25,234 nt of DNA from CAYPIE01 sp964410665 (GTDB lineage: Bacteria; Planctomycetota; Planctomycetia; Gemmatales; Gemmataceae): the NCBI GenBank assembly GCA_964410665.1, contig CAYPIE010000087.1:1-25234 (forward strand), written 5' to 3'. Both the position numbers and the translations under genes were made by a program. Positions 1-6,530 of the stretch are shown in pieces. The notes beneath the pieces are model-generated. The model did not search any database, was not told where the DNA came from, and saw only the letters and a program-made list of their open reading frames with translations. Positions within the stretch are counted from its first letter, which is position 1. Each line of letters begins with the position of its first letter.

Positions 1-37
1 CGCCTCTGCCTCTTCTACCCGCAAACGCCTCGGCCTC
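1..37. repeat. Copy of a GC-rich intergenic repeat, cut by the window edge
   Basis: Read on the minus strand, this stretch is built of GAGGC..GAGGCG.TTGCGGG..GAAGAGGCAGAGGCG. It closely matches the 29-bp-period repeat at 25098-25180, sharing the blocks AGAGGCAGAGGCG and GCGNTTGCGG. The same repeat family therefore occurs at both ends of the window, in opposite orientation. The copy here is truncated by the window start. No coding frame explains it. Confidence 0.5.
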
Positions 38-85
38 TTTAGTTCACCCTCGAACATACGTCCGAGGGTGAACTAAAGAGGCCGA
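30..85. repeat. Perfect 23-bp inverted repeat in the leader of the first gene
   Basis: The left arm (30-52) and right arm (63-85) are exact reverse complements over 23 bases and enclose a 10-nt loop (53-62, AACATACGTC). The right arm ends 16 nt before the ATG at 102, so the hairpin would lie in the 5' leader of that gene or in its promoter. There is no T-run after the stem, so a simple intrinsic terminator for the gene upstream is not clear. It may instead be a mobile REP-like palindrome, since the arms contain the AAGAGGC word found in the neighbouring repeat. A terminator is the main alternative. Confidence 0.75.
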
Positions 86-101
86 TGGAAAGGGCAGCGA
101 C

Positions 102-1508
102 ATGATCGAACGGCTGAAACGGTTTCTACTGTTGACCGGCACCATCCCCCGAAGCAGTTATCTACTGATCGGGGTTCTGCTGTTCGGCGTGAAGTATGCT
201 CTGGACTGGACCGTGGCCCGAGCGTTTGGGCGATCATGGTCGCCTGTGAACTATCTGGTCTGGCCAGACCGCGAATCGGTGTTGGTGTTTCAGTTGCCGG
301 AGGCCGACCGTGAGTTTGGCGTGGTCATGATGGCGTTGGCACTGCCGTTCATCTGGGTCGGGGTGACCCTCACGCTGCAGCGGTTGCGCGATGCCCAACT
401 GCCGCTGGCATTGGTGCTGCTGTTCTTTATTCCATTGGTGAATCTGTTGCTCATTTTGGGGCTCTGCCTGGTACCGTCACGCTCTGCACGAGGGAGCTTA
501 GGCCCGAATGCGGTCCTTGCCCGTCGTGCCCGGGTGGTGCATCACAAGGTTGCCGGTGAAAGTCAGGCGGCGTCGTTCTGGATCGCCTGTGGGGTGAGCG
601 TGGTGATCACCGTCGGATTGGTGGTGCTCTCGGCGAACGTGCTGAAAAGTTATGGGTTCGGGGTGTTTGTCGCCGCCCCGTTTGCCCAGGGGTGGCTCGC
701 GGCGGTGCTGTACGGGTTGCCCGACCGCCGGTCTCTCGGGCAGTGCGTGTCGGTGGCGTTGGCGGCAGTCGGGCTGAGCGGATTGGTGTTACTGGTGATC
801 GCCATCGAAGGGCTGATCTGCATCGTGATGGCCTCGCCAATTGCGTTAGCGCTGGCGACGCTTGGCAGCATGGTAGGCTATGTCATCCAGTCACGTCCGT
901 GGGTTAACGACTCGGTTCCTGTCATGATCCTGGGGCTACTCGTCACCATGCCTGCGCTGATGGCAGCGGAATCCGTGGCATCCCCGGAGCTGACCATCCG
1001 AGAAGTTCGTACCGAGGTGATCGTGGATGCCCCGTTGGACCGGGTATGGAGCTATGTTATTGCGTTTCCGCCACTGGACGAACCGAGCGAGCTGCTATTC
1101 CGCTCGGGCATCGCCTACCCACAGCGGGCGGAGATCCGTGGTCAGGGCGTCGGGGCGATACGTTTCTGCGTGTTCTCGACCGGTGCGTTTGTTGAGCCGA
1201 TCGAGGTGTGGGATGAGCCCTCGCGTCTGGCCTTTTCGGTCACCGACCAACCGGCTCCGATGGAGGAACTCAGCCCGTTCCACATTCACCCGCCTCACCT
1301 GGACAACTTCTTGGTCAGTCGCCGCGGCCAGTTCCGGCTCGAGCCTTTGCCCGACGGTCGCACTCGTCTGGAAGGAACGACCTGGTACACCAACCGGATG
1401 TGGCCGGCTGACTACTGGAGCGTGTGGTCGGATTTCATCATCCACCAGATCCACTACCGGGTGCTGGAGCACGTCCGTGAGTTGGCTGAGGCCGATCTAG
1501 GGACCTAA
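102..1508 (+). CDS. Membrane protein: DUF805-like N-terminus fused to an SRPBCC (START-like) domain
   Basis: This 468-residue protein has two parts. Residues 1 to about 130 resemble the DUF805 family (YhaH-type inner-membrane proteins). They show several hydrophobic segments and the family-style stretch LQRLRDAQLP followed by FFIPLVNLLLILGLCLVPS. Further membrane segments follow up to about residue 290. From about residue 297 there is a soluble SRPBCC-type domain that starts EVRTEVIVDAPLDRVWSYV, the usual first strand and helix of that fold, and ends in an amphipathic helix (HYRVLEHVRELAEADL). SRPBCC domains bind hydrophobic ligands in a cavity; no ligand can be named here. A weak purine-rich site (GGAAAGGG) precedes the ATG. 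The gene appears monocistronic. The DUF805 assignment is from remembered family features and is moderately sure; the SRPBCC assignment is firmer. Confidence 0.8.
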   Translation: MIERLKRFLLLTGTIPRSSYLLIGVLLFGVKYALDWTVARAFGRSWSPVNYLVWPDRESVLVFQLPEADREFGVVMMALALPFIWVGVTLTLQRLRDAQLPLALVLLFFIPLVNLLLILGLCLVPSRSARGSLGPNAVLARRARVVHHKVAGESQAASFWIACGVSVVITVGLVVLSANVLKSYGFGVFVAAPFAQGWLAAVLYGLPDRRSLGQCVSVALAAVGLSGLVLLVIAIEGLICIVMASPIALALATLGSMVGYVIQSRPWVNDSVPVMILGLLVTMPALMAAESVASPELTIREVRTEVIVDAPLDRVWSYVIAFPPLDEPSELLFRSGIAYPQRAEIRGQGVGAIRFCVFSTGAFVEPIEVWDEPSRLAFSVTDQPAPMEELSPFHIHPPHLDNFLVSRRGQFRLEPLPDGRTRLEGTTWYTNRMWPADYWSVWSDFIIHQIHYRVLEHVRELAEADLGT

Positions 1509-1661
1509 ACCCCAGAAGCATGGCCTGGCGTCGAAGAGAAGGCGAAGACCTGAATAGGGGGCGTGTTCCTGTTCCATCTGCCCAAAGTCCGTTTGCTCAA
1601 GGGGTATTTCGCATAGGCCTAGCGGGAACGAAAAAAAGCTGTCGCTTTGCCGGTTGGTCAG

Positions 1662-1693
1662 TATCTATACTATAGAGGACAAAAGTATAGATA
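1662..1693. promoter_or_regulatory. AT-rich operator-like inverted repeat (10-bp arms) with possible promoter
   Basis: TATCTATACT (1662-1671) and AGTATAGATA (1684-1693) are perfect reverse complements separated by 12 nt. A third CTATA/TATAG half (1672-1675 region) makes CTATACTATAG a small palindrome as well. TATACT at 1666-1671 would be a good -10 box, but I find no convincing -35 at 16-18 nt. The block is clearly more AT-rich than its surroundings and lies about 50 nt upstream of a strong ribosome-binding site (1734-1741). It is therefore a plausible repressor site or promoter of the broken gene downstream. The regulator is unknown. Confidence 0.5.
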
Positions 1694-1743
1694 AAGCTCT
1701 GCGAAGCGAAAGCGTGCCATCGAGATATGCTGAAGGGGAGGCG

Positions 1744-2214
1744 ATGCCGAGGTTTGTGAGGAAGATTCCGGTATGTCGCTCTTTATGCCTCGGTGTTGGT
1801 CTATGTGGCGATCGTGACGATGCTTGTGATCGGCTAGGGAAGGCGGATTCGGGAGGTCCACTTGGTGTACGAACCCACAACGGTAGTCGAATACCAGTGA
1901 CAGCTCGCGGCAACTCTTGCCTGATGCGGGCCGTGGTTCGACCGGTCCCAGGCTGGCAGCTCACTCCGGTCCGCTGAGCTGGGTCCGCCGCGGAATATTG
2001 TTCATGAAGTCCGGGACCTGGCCGGGGTCGCGGCGGAGGTGAACTTTGTCTTGGGCCCTGGTGGACGGCGATGCTGTTGGCGTGGGTGCCGGGAGCAATG
2101 GTCCAGCGGTTGGACGCTGCCATTCGCGTAAACCCCGAAGAGAGCATATGTTGGGCGTTCGATCAGCCACACCCGCTGGTTCAGGAGTTGGTGGAGTTAG
2201 GCCTGTTGCGGTAA
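1744..2214 (+). pseudogene. Probable decayed gene remnant(s) in the 1509-2244 interval
   Basis: No intact frame spans this 735-base interval, but protein-like pieces appear in order on the plus strand. A strong site (AGGGGAGG, 1734-1741) precedes ATG 1744, giving MPRFVRKI. Shifting by one base then gives a membrane-like YVALYASVLVYVAIVTMLVIG ending in TAG (1835-1837). The same frame continues with VHLVYEPTTVVEYQ and a stop, and later NIVHEVRDLAGVAAEVNFVLG (up to about 2060). A further frame change gives MLLAWVPGAMVQRLDAAIR, then ICWAFDQPHPLVQELVELGLLR, ending at TAA 2212-2214. The last piece could be a real 47-residue gene (2071-2214), but it lacks a clear ribosome-binding site. I do not recognise the parent family. 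Non-coding DNA with chance open frames is the alternative. Nothing else is seen in 1509-1660 or 2215-2230. Confidence 0.35.
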
Positions 2215-2244
2215 TGTTGACCGGGCGCAGAAGGAAGGGATCTG

Positions 2245-2847
2245 ATGAAAGTCGTCACCTATACGGTCACGCTGATTGCCGGACTGAGTTTGTGCCCAGG
2301 TTGCCGCCCGGTGTCCACCCCGAAGTCAGCTCCCACGACCAGTCTGACGGGGAAGACTTCAAACTGGAAGACAGTCACCTCGCGGGACGGGCTGGTCACC
2401 TTCCGAGTGCCAGCAAGCTGGGTGGCGAAGCATGTGCCCGAAGGGCCATCGGTTTTTCAAGAAGACCGCCCGGACGCCCCCCGGTTGCTGGTGACCATGC
2501 TCGCCATGAAGTTGTCTGAACCGATCGACCCCAACTCCCCGAACGAGGTGCTCCGCTCCTATGCCGTCGATGCCAAGTTACCCGATGGGGAAAACCTACC
2601 AATCGAGCAGTTGGCCGACGGCAACGTACTGGTACGCGTGAATAAGCTCGGCGAGGACCAAGGCAATCCAGCGTTCATCCACGGCTGGATCATCGCCAAC
2701 CCACTACCGCCCCGCCATGTGCGGCTATTCTTCTTCACCTTTCGCGCCCCGCTCGAACAGGTAGATAAGCCTCTGCTTAAAGAACAGGTCCAACGGCTTG
2801 ACCGTGAGATTAGGGCGAGCGAATATGCCGAGCAGCTGGCGAAGTAA
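2245..2847 (+). CDS. Exported, possibly lipid-anchored protein of unknown function
   Basis: This 200-residue protein starts with a short basic end and a hydrophobic stretch (VVTYTVTLIAGLSLCPGC), so it is exported. Cys20 follows PG, giving a lipobox-like end (CPGC), but the -3 residue is Cys rather than Leu/Val, so lipid attachment is uncertain. The mature part reads like the small extracytoplasmic domains of the PsbP/DcrB type: a WKTVTSRDGLVTFRVPASW opening, central beta-rich segment, and a C-terminal amphipathic helix. The ribosome-binding site GGAAGGG lies about 6 nt before the ATG at 2245. A hairpin follows the gene. No partner or pathway is evident from the neighbours, and the domain comparison is by impression only. 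Confidence 0.75.
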   Translation: MKVVTYTVTLIAGLSLCPGCRPVSTPKSAPTTSLTGKTSNWKTVTSRDGLVTFRVPASWVAKHVPEGPSVFQEDRPDAPRLLVTMLAMKLSEPIDPNSPNEVLRSYAVDAKLPDGENLPIEQLADGNVLVRVNKLGEDQGNPAFIHGWIIANPLPPRHVRLFFFTFRAPLEQVDKPLLKEQVQRLDREIRASEYAEQLAK

Positions 2848-2865
2848 TCTAACGCCAACCCCTGT

Positions 2866-2900
2866 ACCCGAACCAAGTCCGATTCGGACAGCACCGGGTT
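2866..2900. terminator. Nested palindrome between two genes, possible terminator or operator
   Basis: GTCCGA (2877-2882) and TCGGAC (2884-2889) form a 6-1-6 palindrome. It is flanked by an outer pair ACCCG (2866-2870) and CGGGT (2896-2900), followed by TTTGATT. The structure starts 18 nt after the stop of the upstream gene and ends 39 nt before the next start. It could act as a weak terminator, or the inner palindrome as an operator of the downstream gene. The sequence does not decide between these. Confidence 0.35.
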
Positions 2901-2939
2901 TGATTCGCTTACAAGCAACGACGCAGAAGGAAAAAGCCC

Positions 2940-3437
2940 ATGGACGAAGTACATCTTTGGATCGCCAAGATGAAGATCCACGAGTTGCTCGGGGAGTATA
3001 CCCTGGCCATCGATCGCCATGACCCGGAAGGCTGGGCGAACTGTTTTACCCCGGATGGTGTGTTCGGCACTGGCAATCTGGCGATCCGCGGCCGGGCCAA
3101 GTTGAGCGAGTACGCCAAGGTCCACAGTACGATCAACACCCGGCACATCACCGCTTCTCCGGTGTACGTCGTCGAAGCTGGCGGGCAGCGCGCTACTGGG
3201 CAGGCAACGACCGTCGTGACCGCCGCTACCCGAGCCGGGAACAAGATCCTCATGATCGGCCATTATGATGATCAGCTGGTGAACGTGGACGGGCGCTGGC
3301 TCATCGCCCAACGCTGGGCCCCAGCGGAGGGCCCCGCTGAGGATCCGAGCTTGGATGGTCTCTCGGCCGATGAGGAAGTTTCGACCATGATACGCCGTCT
3401 ATTCGATGCGTTTGAAAGGCTAGGCGAGCGAGTCTGA
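2940..3437 (+). CDS. SnoaL/NTF2-like fold protein
   Basis: This 165-residue cytosolic protein has the layout of the SnoaL-like branch of the NTF2 superfamily. An N-terminal helix (residues 1-25, KMKIHELLGEYTLAIDRHD) is followed by GWANCFTPDGVFGTGN, where the Trp/Phe-Thr-Pro-Asp-Gly pattern is typical, then RGRAKLSEYAK, and beta strands containing RHITASPVYVV and ILMIGHYDDQLVNVDGRWLIAQR. The last part, DGRWLIAQRW, is the usual closing strand of the fold. The tail after residue 130 is acidic and helical. Members include enzymes (isomerases, cyclases, dehydratases) and binding proteins, so no reaction can be assigned. The ribosome-binding site GAAGGAAA precedes ATG 2940. It is followed closely by an SRPBCC gene, another small cavity-fold protein. 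Confidence 0.8.
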   Translation: MDEVHLWIAKMKIHELLGEYTLAIDRHDPEGWANCFTPDGVFGTGNLAIRGRAKLSEYAKVHSTINTRHITASPVYVVEAGGQRATGQATTVVTAATRAGNKILMIGHYDDQLVNVDGRWLIAQRWAPAEGPAEDPSLDGLSADEEVSTMIRRLFDAFERLGERV

Positions 3438-3500
3438 TGTGTTCGTCGCTTCTGTACTGGCGCTGACGAAGAAGGTACTTGACCAAGGAGGGGTGTTCGA

Positions 3501-3953
3501 ATGGTAAGTCAACTGGCGTCCGCATCGTACGAGCTAAAGGTCAGCGTCGCCGCCTCGCCGGAACGGGTCTGGCAGGTGCTGGTTGGCGAGTCGGCCGGGT
3601 GGTGGCCCAAGGAGTTTCATACTTCGGAGCGTGTCCAACGGTTTGTGATCGAGCCGGTTCTCGGCGGCCGGGCTTATGAGGATTACGGCGGAGGCGATGG
3701 GCTGGTCTGGTACTCGGTGGTCGGGGTAGAAACGGGTCGCTGGTTGATGCTCGCTGGACACCTGCTGCCCCCGTTCGGTGGTCCAGCGGTGACCGCACTG
3801 CGGCTAACCCTGTCGGACGAAGACGGAGGTTCCCAACTGTTGATTGAGGACGACCGGTTTGGCGTCGTGGGCGAGTCTCCGCTGGAGGGCTGGCAGCTGG
3901 TATTTGCAACAGGCTTGCGGAGCTATGTAGAGGGGGGAGAAGCACAAACCTGA
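3501..3953 (+). CDS. SRPBCC (AHSA1/START-like) family protein
   Basis: This 150-residue cytosolic protein spans a single SRPBCC domain. YELKVSVAASPERVWQVLV (about residues 10-28) is the first strand plus helix. A central beta sheet includes RFVIEPVLGGRAYEDYGGGDGLVWYSVVGVE, the pattern often seen in AHSA1-like members where a G-G-R-x-Y-E segment lies before the W. A C-terminal helix is formed by GWQLVFATGLRSYVEGG. Family members bind or transform hydrophobic molecules or act as chaperone-stimulating domains; the ligand here is unknown. A strong ribosome-binding site (AAGGAGGGG) stands about 7 nt before ATG 3501. The gene lies 63 nt after the NTF2-like gene, so the two may be cotranscribed. A terminator-like hairpin follows. 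Confidence 0.82.
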   Translation: MVSQLASASYELKVSVAASPERVWQVLVGESAGWWPKEFHTSERVQRFVIEPVLGGRAYEDYGGGDGLVWYSVVGVETGRWLMLAGHLLPPFGGPAVTALRLTLSDEDGGSQLLIEDDRFGVVGESPLEGWQLVFATGLRSYVEGGEAQT

Positions 3954-3965
3954 ATCCTCTTGCAT

Positions 3966-3996
3966 TGTCACAGGCCTGGCCGGTGACAGGGCTTTT
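3966..3996 (+). terminator. Likely intrinsic terminator after the SRPBCC gene
   Basis: TGTCAC (3966-3971) pairs with GTGACA (3983-3988). An inner GGC/GCC pairing continues the stem after one mismatch. The stem is followed by GGGCTTTTCG, which contains a run of four T. The position, 13 nt after the stop codon at 3953, fits a terminator. Confidence 0.45.
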
Positions 3997-4115
3997 CGAC
4001 CCACTTCATCAGTGGCTCGCGGACCGATTTCTGGGGTCTTCTCACACCAAAGACGAGCCGGCCTAGAGGCTTTGCCGCAAGAGGCTTGCTCGATCGATAA
4101 CCGAAGGAAATGTCC

Positions 4116-4577
4116 ATGTACTGCCGTCGATTCCTGTTGGCCATGTTTACATCTTTAACCCTGGCGAACTTCACTTGGGCCGAGAAGGCTCCCCTGACGC
4201 CAGCGCAGCTTGGTAAGACCGCGACACATGTGATCACCGGGCACGTCACGGACATCTACGACCGCACCGAGACGGTGGGCAACTGGAAGTACACCCGGTA
4301 TGTCGCCGAGATCCGCGTGGTGGGCTGCGAGAAGGGTAAGGGAGTCCAGAAGGGTGACCTAGTGTATGCTCGCTACTGGCGCCGCTCCTGGATTGGGGCG
4401 GGACGAGTGCCTCCATCGACGGCGGGCCATCGCGGCTTGCCCAGTGATGGTGATACCCTGAGGGTCTACCTGGCCCGCAACGCCTACGATGGATTTACCC
4501 GTGACAACAAGGACGGCGGGTTCAACGTGATCGGGGCCAATGGCTTCGCCGAGTGGAAGCCGACGCCGAGTAAGTAA
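4116..4577 (+). CDS. Small exported protein of unknown function
   Basis: An ATG occurs at 4110, but the ribosome-binding site AAGGA (4104-4108) almost touches it. It lies 7 nt before the second ATG at 4116, which I chose; the protein is then 153 residues. Residues 1 to about 22 form a signal peptide (MYCRRFLLAMFTSLTLANFTWA, cut before EK). The mature part has a beta-rich core: HVITGHVTDIYDRTE, YTRYVAEIRVVGCEKGKG, GDLVYARYWRR, and DTLRVYLARN. It ends with GFNVIGANGFAEW. This resembles small planctomycete periplasmic proteins with an OB-like pattern, but I recognise no named family. It probably acts outside the cytoplasmic membrane. It is 55 nt upstream of an ADP-ribosylglycohydrolase gene; no functional link is evident. 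Confidence 0.78.
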   Translation: MYCRRFLLAMFTSLTLANFTWAEKAPLTPAQLGKTATHVITGHVTDIYDRTETVGNWKYTRYVAEIRVVGCEKGKGVQKGDLVYARYWRRSWIGAGRVPPSTAGHRGLPSDGDTLRVYLARNAYDGFTRDNKDGGFNVIGANGFAEWKPTPSK

Positions 4578-4632
4578 GATGGATCGGAGTCGGCCGCGAA
4601 CACTGGTACTTTCGACCTTTCGGAGGTGTCGA

Positions 4633-5424
4633 ATGCTCGGCGCGATCGCTGGGGACGTCATTGGGTCGGTGCACGAGCATGCCGGTAGCAAAACCAAGGA
4701 CTTCCCACTCTTTGTCGAGGATAGTTGTTTCACGGATGACACGGTGTTGACGGTTGCCGTGGCACATCGGCTACTGTGGGGCGGTGACTACATCGATCTG
4801 TACCACGACTATTTTCACCACTACCTCCAGGCGGGGTACGGCAACAGCTTTATCCGCTGGGCCGGCTACCGCTGCCGTGAGCCATACAACAGCTGGGGCA
4901 ACGGATCCGCGATGCGGGTCAGCCCGGTGGGGATTGTTGCTTCGACCATGGACGAGGTGCTAGCCCAAGCCCGGGCCAGCGCCGCGGTGACCCACGATCA
5001 CCCCGAAGGAGTTCGCGGTGCCCAGGCTACGGCTGTCGCGGTCTTCCTGGCTCGATCGGGATATGCCAAAGAGGATATCCAGAGCCACATCGAGCGGGAG
5101 TTCGGCTATAACCTCTCCGAGTCGCTCGACGATATCCGTGCGAGCTATACCTTTGACGTGTCCTGTCAGGGGTCGGTACCCCAGTCGATCATCGCATTTC
5201 TCGAAGCGGATGGGTTTGAGGATGCCGTGCGTAATGCGATCTCGCTCGGCGGTGACGCGGACACCATGGCCTGTATCGCCGGGGGCATCGCCGAGGCATT
5301 CTACGGCGGTGTGCCCGCGGAGATCGAGCGGGCGACCTTGATGGCCTTGGACGAGCGGTTGCGTCAGGTGGTGGAGGCGTTCCGTGAGCGTTTCGCCGAC
5401 CGGCTGATGCGGTACCGGGGCTGA
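4633..5424 (+). CDS. ADP-ribosylglycohydrolase family protein (DraG-like)
   Basis: This enzyme hydrolyses ADP-ribose from modified proteins or related ADP-ribosyl compounds, using a di-metal site. The start is ATG 4633, preceded by GGAGGTG (4622-4628). An upstream ATG in the same frame adds residues that do not fit the family. The 263-residue product begins MLGAIAGDVIGS, the family N-terminus. It carries the metal-binding FTDDT motif (Asp35, Asp36, Thr37), NGSAMRVSPVG, a middle THDHPEGVRGAQ segment, and GGDADT (Asp208, Asp210, Thr211) before GGIAEAFYGGVP. All metal ligands expected for the family are present, so it should be active. The substrate (protein-ADP-ribose, DNA-ADP-ribose or a small molecule) cannot be told. 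No toxin or ADP-ribosyltransferase is visible next to it. Confidence 0.95.
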   Translation: MLGAIAGDVIGSVHEHAGSKTKDFPLFVEDSCFTDDTVLTVAVAHRLLWGGDYIDLYHDYFHHYLQAGYGNSFIRWAGYRCREPYNSWGNGSAMRVSPVGIVASTMDEVLAQARASAAVTHDHPEGVRGAQATAVAVFLARSGYAKEDIQSHIEREFGYNLSESLDDIRASYTFDVSCQGSVPQSIIAFLEADGFEDAVRNAISLGGDADTMACIAGGIAEAFYGGVPAEIERATLMALDERLRQVVEAFRERFADRLMRYRG

Positions 5425-5546
5425 CCAGGTCCACAGGTGTCTTCCTGCGGCGTAGGCTCGGCGGGTGCGGTCTTGGCATTGGCGACAGCACACTTACCAT
5501 GAACGGTAACGTCAATGCTTGTTCGTCCCACCAAGGAGCGAGGACC

Positions 5547-6440
5547 ATGGCCGAGGACACGCCCGTCCGAACGTATATCTCCACCAACGGTCAGGTGACC
5601 ATCCGGCAACGCCCGACTCGTTTACTGATGCATGTGGTACTTTATGCCGTCGAAGCGACTCTGGAGTTGGGCTTGAAGAAGCTACGCCAGAAAGGAGAGG
5701 CGGCTTCGCGCTGGTTGGAGCGGCTAAATGCCGCAGAGATCCGTCTGGGCGAGCCCTTCTTTATGGAGATGGCCAACCACAAAGACCCGATGCAGCGCGC
5801 CCAACAGATGGCTGCACGGGCAATGGGTCGCCGCGTCCCCAAGCGTAGCTCTAGTGTACGCAAGAGCGAGGTGAACATGGTGTTGACTGCGGTATGGGAC
5901 ATCGCCTCGCTTTCTGCCGAGCAGACATTGGTGCTTTTGGACCGCTTACGCTTTGAGGTGGGCGACGCCGAGGACGTTGACGCGGAAGCGGTCGCGGAAA
6001 ACGACCGCTGGCCGATGCCGGAGGATCTTCTTCAAGAGATGGTCGAGCAGTTCAACCAGTCGTCCGAGAATGAACGATCGCCTGAGTTTCTATTTATCAC
6101 CCGGCTGGACGATGATCGGCGTGAACAGGCGATCGCCGAGGCGTTTACCCAGGCCCAGGCCCAGGCGGAGTTCTTCGCCCAGGCGGTGGGGCGACGGTTG
6201 GTGCACGAGCCGCACCTCATCCAGTGGGGGGTGGATATCCGGGCTTTTCACCGGCCTGACAGGATGCAAAACCGGCACCGCTTGGGGGCGCTCCTAAGTG
6301 AGTGTTCCTATGACCTGGACGAAAACGAGGTTGTCTCTGATGATCCCAGGTCGGCGGAGTTCCCCATCCGCATCGGTGCGAGCTACTACCTCGAGCCCCT
6401 CGCGGACAACGCAGCGCGACCGCCGTCATCCGTGGGCTGA
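5547..6440 (+). CDS. Cytosolic protein of unknown function
   Basis: I do not recognise this gene. The start at ATG 5547 is supported by AAGGAG (5533-5538) 8 nt upstream; a longer frame from 5499 has no such site. The 297-residue product lacks a signal peptide and membrane segments. The N-terminal 60 residues include TYISTNGQVTIRQRPTRLL and a helix AVEATLELGLKKLRQKGEAA. A basic stretch (AARAMGRRVPKRSSSVRKSE, about 90-110) follows. The middle part is helical and acidic (GDAEDVDAEAVAENDRWPMPEDLL), then comes an Ala/Gln-rich helix (FTQAQAQAEFFAQAVGRR) encoded by a short run of CCAGGC repeats near 6148-6168. The C-terminus has SEFPIRIG-like beta segments. A terminator-like hairpin lies 40 nt after the stop, so it seems monocistronic. 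Confidence 0.72.
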   Translation: MAEDTPVRTYISTNGQVTIRQRPTRLLMHVVLYAVEATLELGLKKLRQKGEAASRWLERLNAAEIRLGEPFFMEMANHKDPMQRAQQMAARAMGRRVPKRSSSVRKSEVNMVLTAVWDIASLSAEQTLVLLDRLRFEVGDAEDVDAEAVAENDRWPMPEDLLQEMVEQFNQSSENERSPEFLFITRLDDDRREQAIAEAFTQAQAQAEFFAQAVGRRLVHEPHLIQWGVDIRAFHRPDRMQNRHRLGALLSECSYDLDENEVVSDDPRSAEFPIRIGASYYLEPLADNAARPPSSVG

Positions 6441-6479
6441 ACCAGCGTATCCCCGAACGACCTGTGCTTTTCCCTCTCG

Positions 6480-6506
6480 CCCGGCGAGCGGCAAACGCTC
6501 GGCGGG
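6480..6506 (+). terminator. GC-rich hairpin, possible terminator
   Basis: CCCGGCGAGCG (6480-6490) pairs with CGCTCGGCGGG (6496-6506) through ten base pairs and one G-G mismatch, with loop GCAAA. It lies 39 nt after the stop of the gene ending at 6440 and 24 nt before the next start. No T-run follows, so termination may be weak or Rho-assisted. It could also affect translation of the glycosidase mRNA. Confidence 0.4.
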
Positions 6507-6530
6507 ACCAGTAGCCTCTAGGACAAACCG

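Noticed and set aside
1643..1671. Definite sigma-70 promoter at the AT-rich inverted repeat
   Set aside because: TATACT is a good -10, but no acceptable -35 lies at 16-18 nt upstream.
1665..2147. Minus-strand open frame of 160 residues in the gap after the first gene
   Set aside because: The protein is low-complexity (Pro/Arg/Ser-rich) with no fold-like pattern; the plus-strand fragments look more protein-like.
2071..2214. Independent small gene of 47 residues
   Set aside because: No ribosome-binding site precedes its ATG, and the sequence looks like the C-terminal end of a longer broken gene; kept only as part of the remnant.
4633..5424. DarTG- or DraTG-type ADP-ribosylation toxin-antitoxin or switch
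   Set aside because: The hydrolase is clear, but no ADP-ribosyltransferase or toxin-like gene is adjacent.
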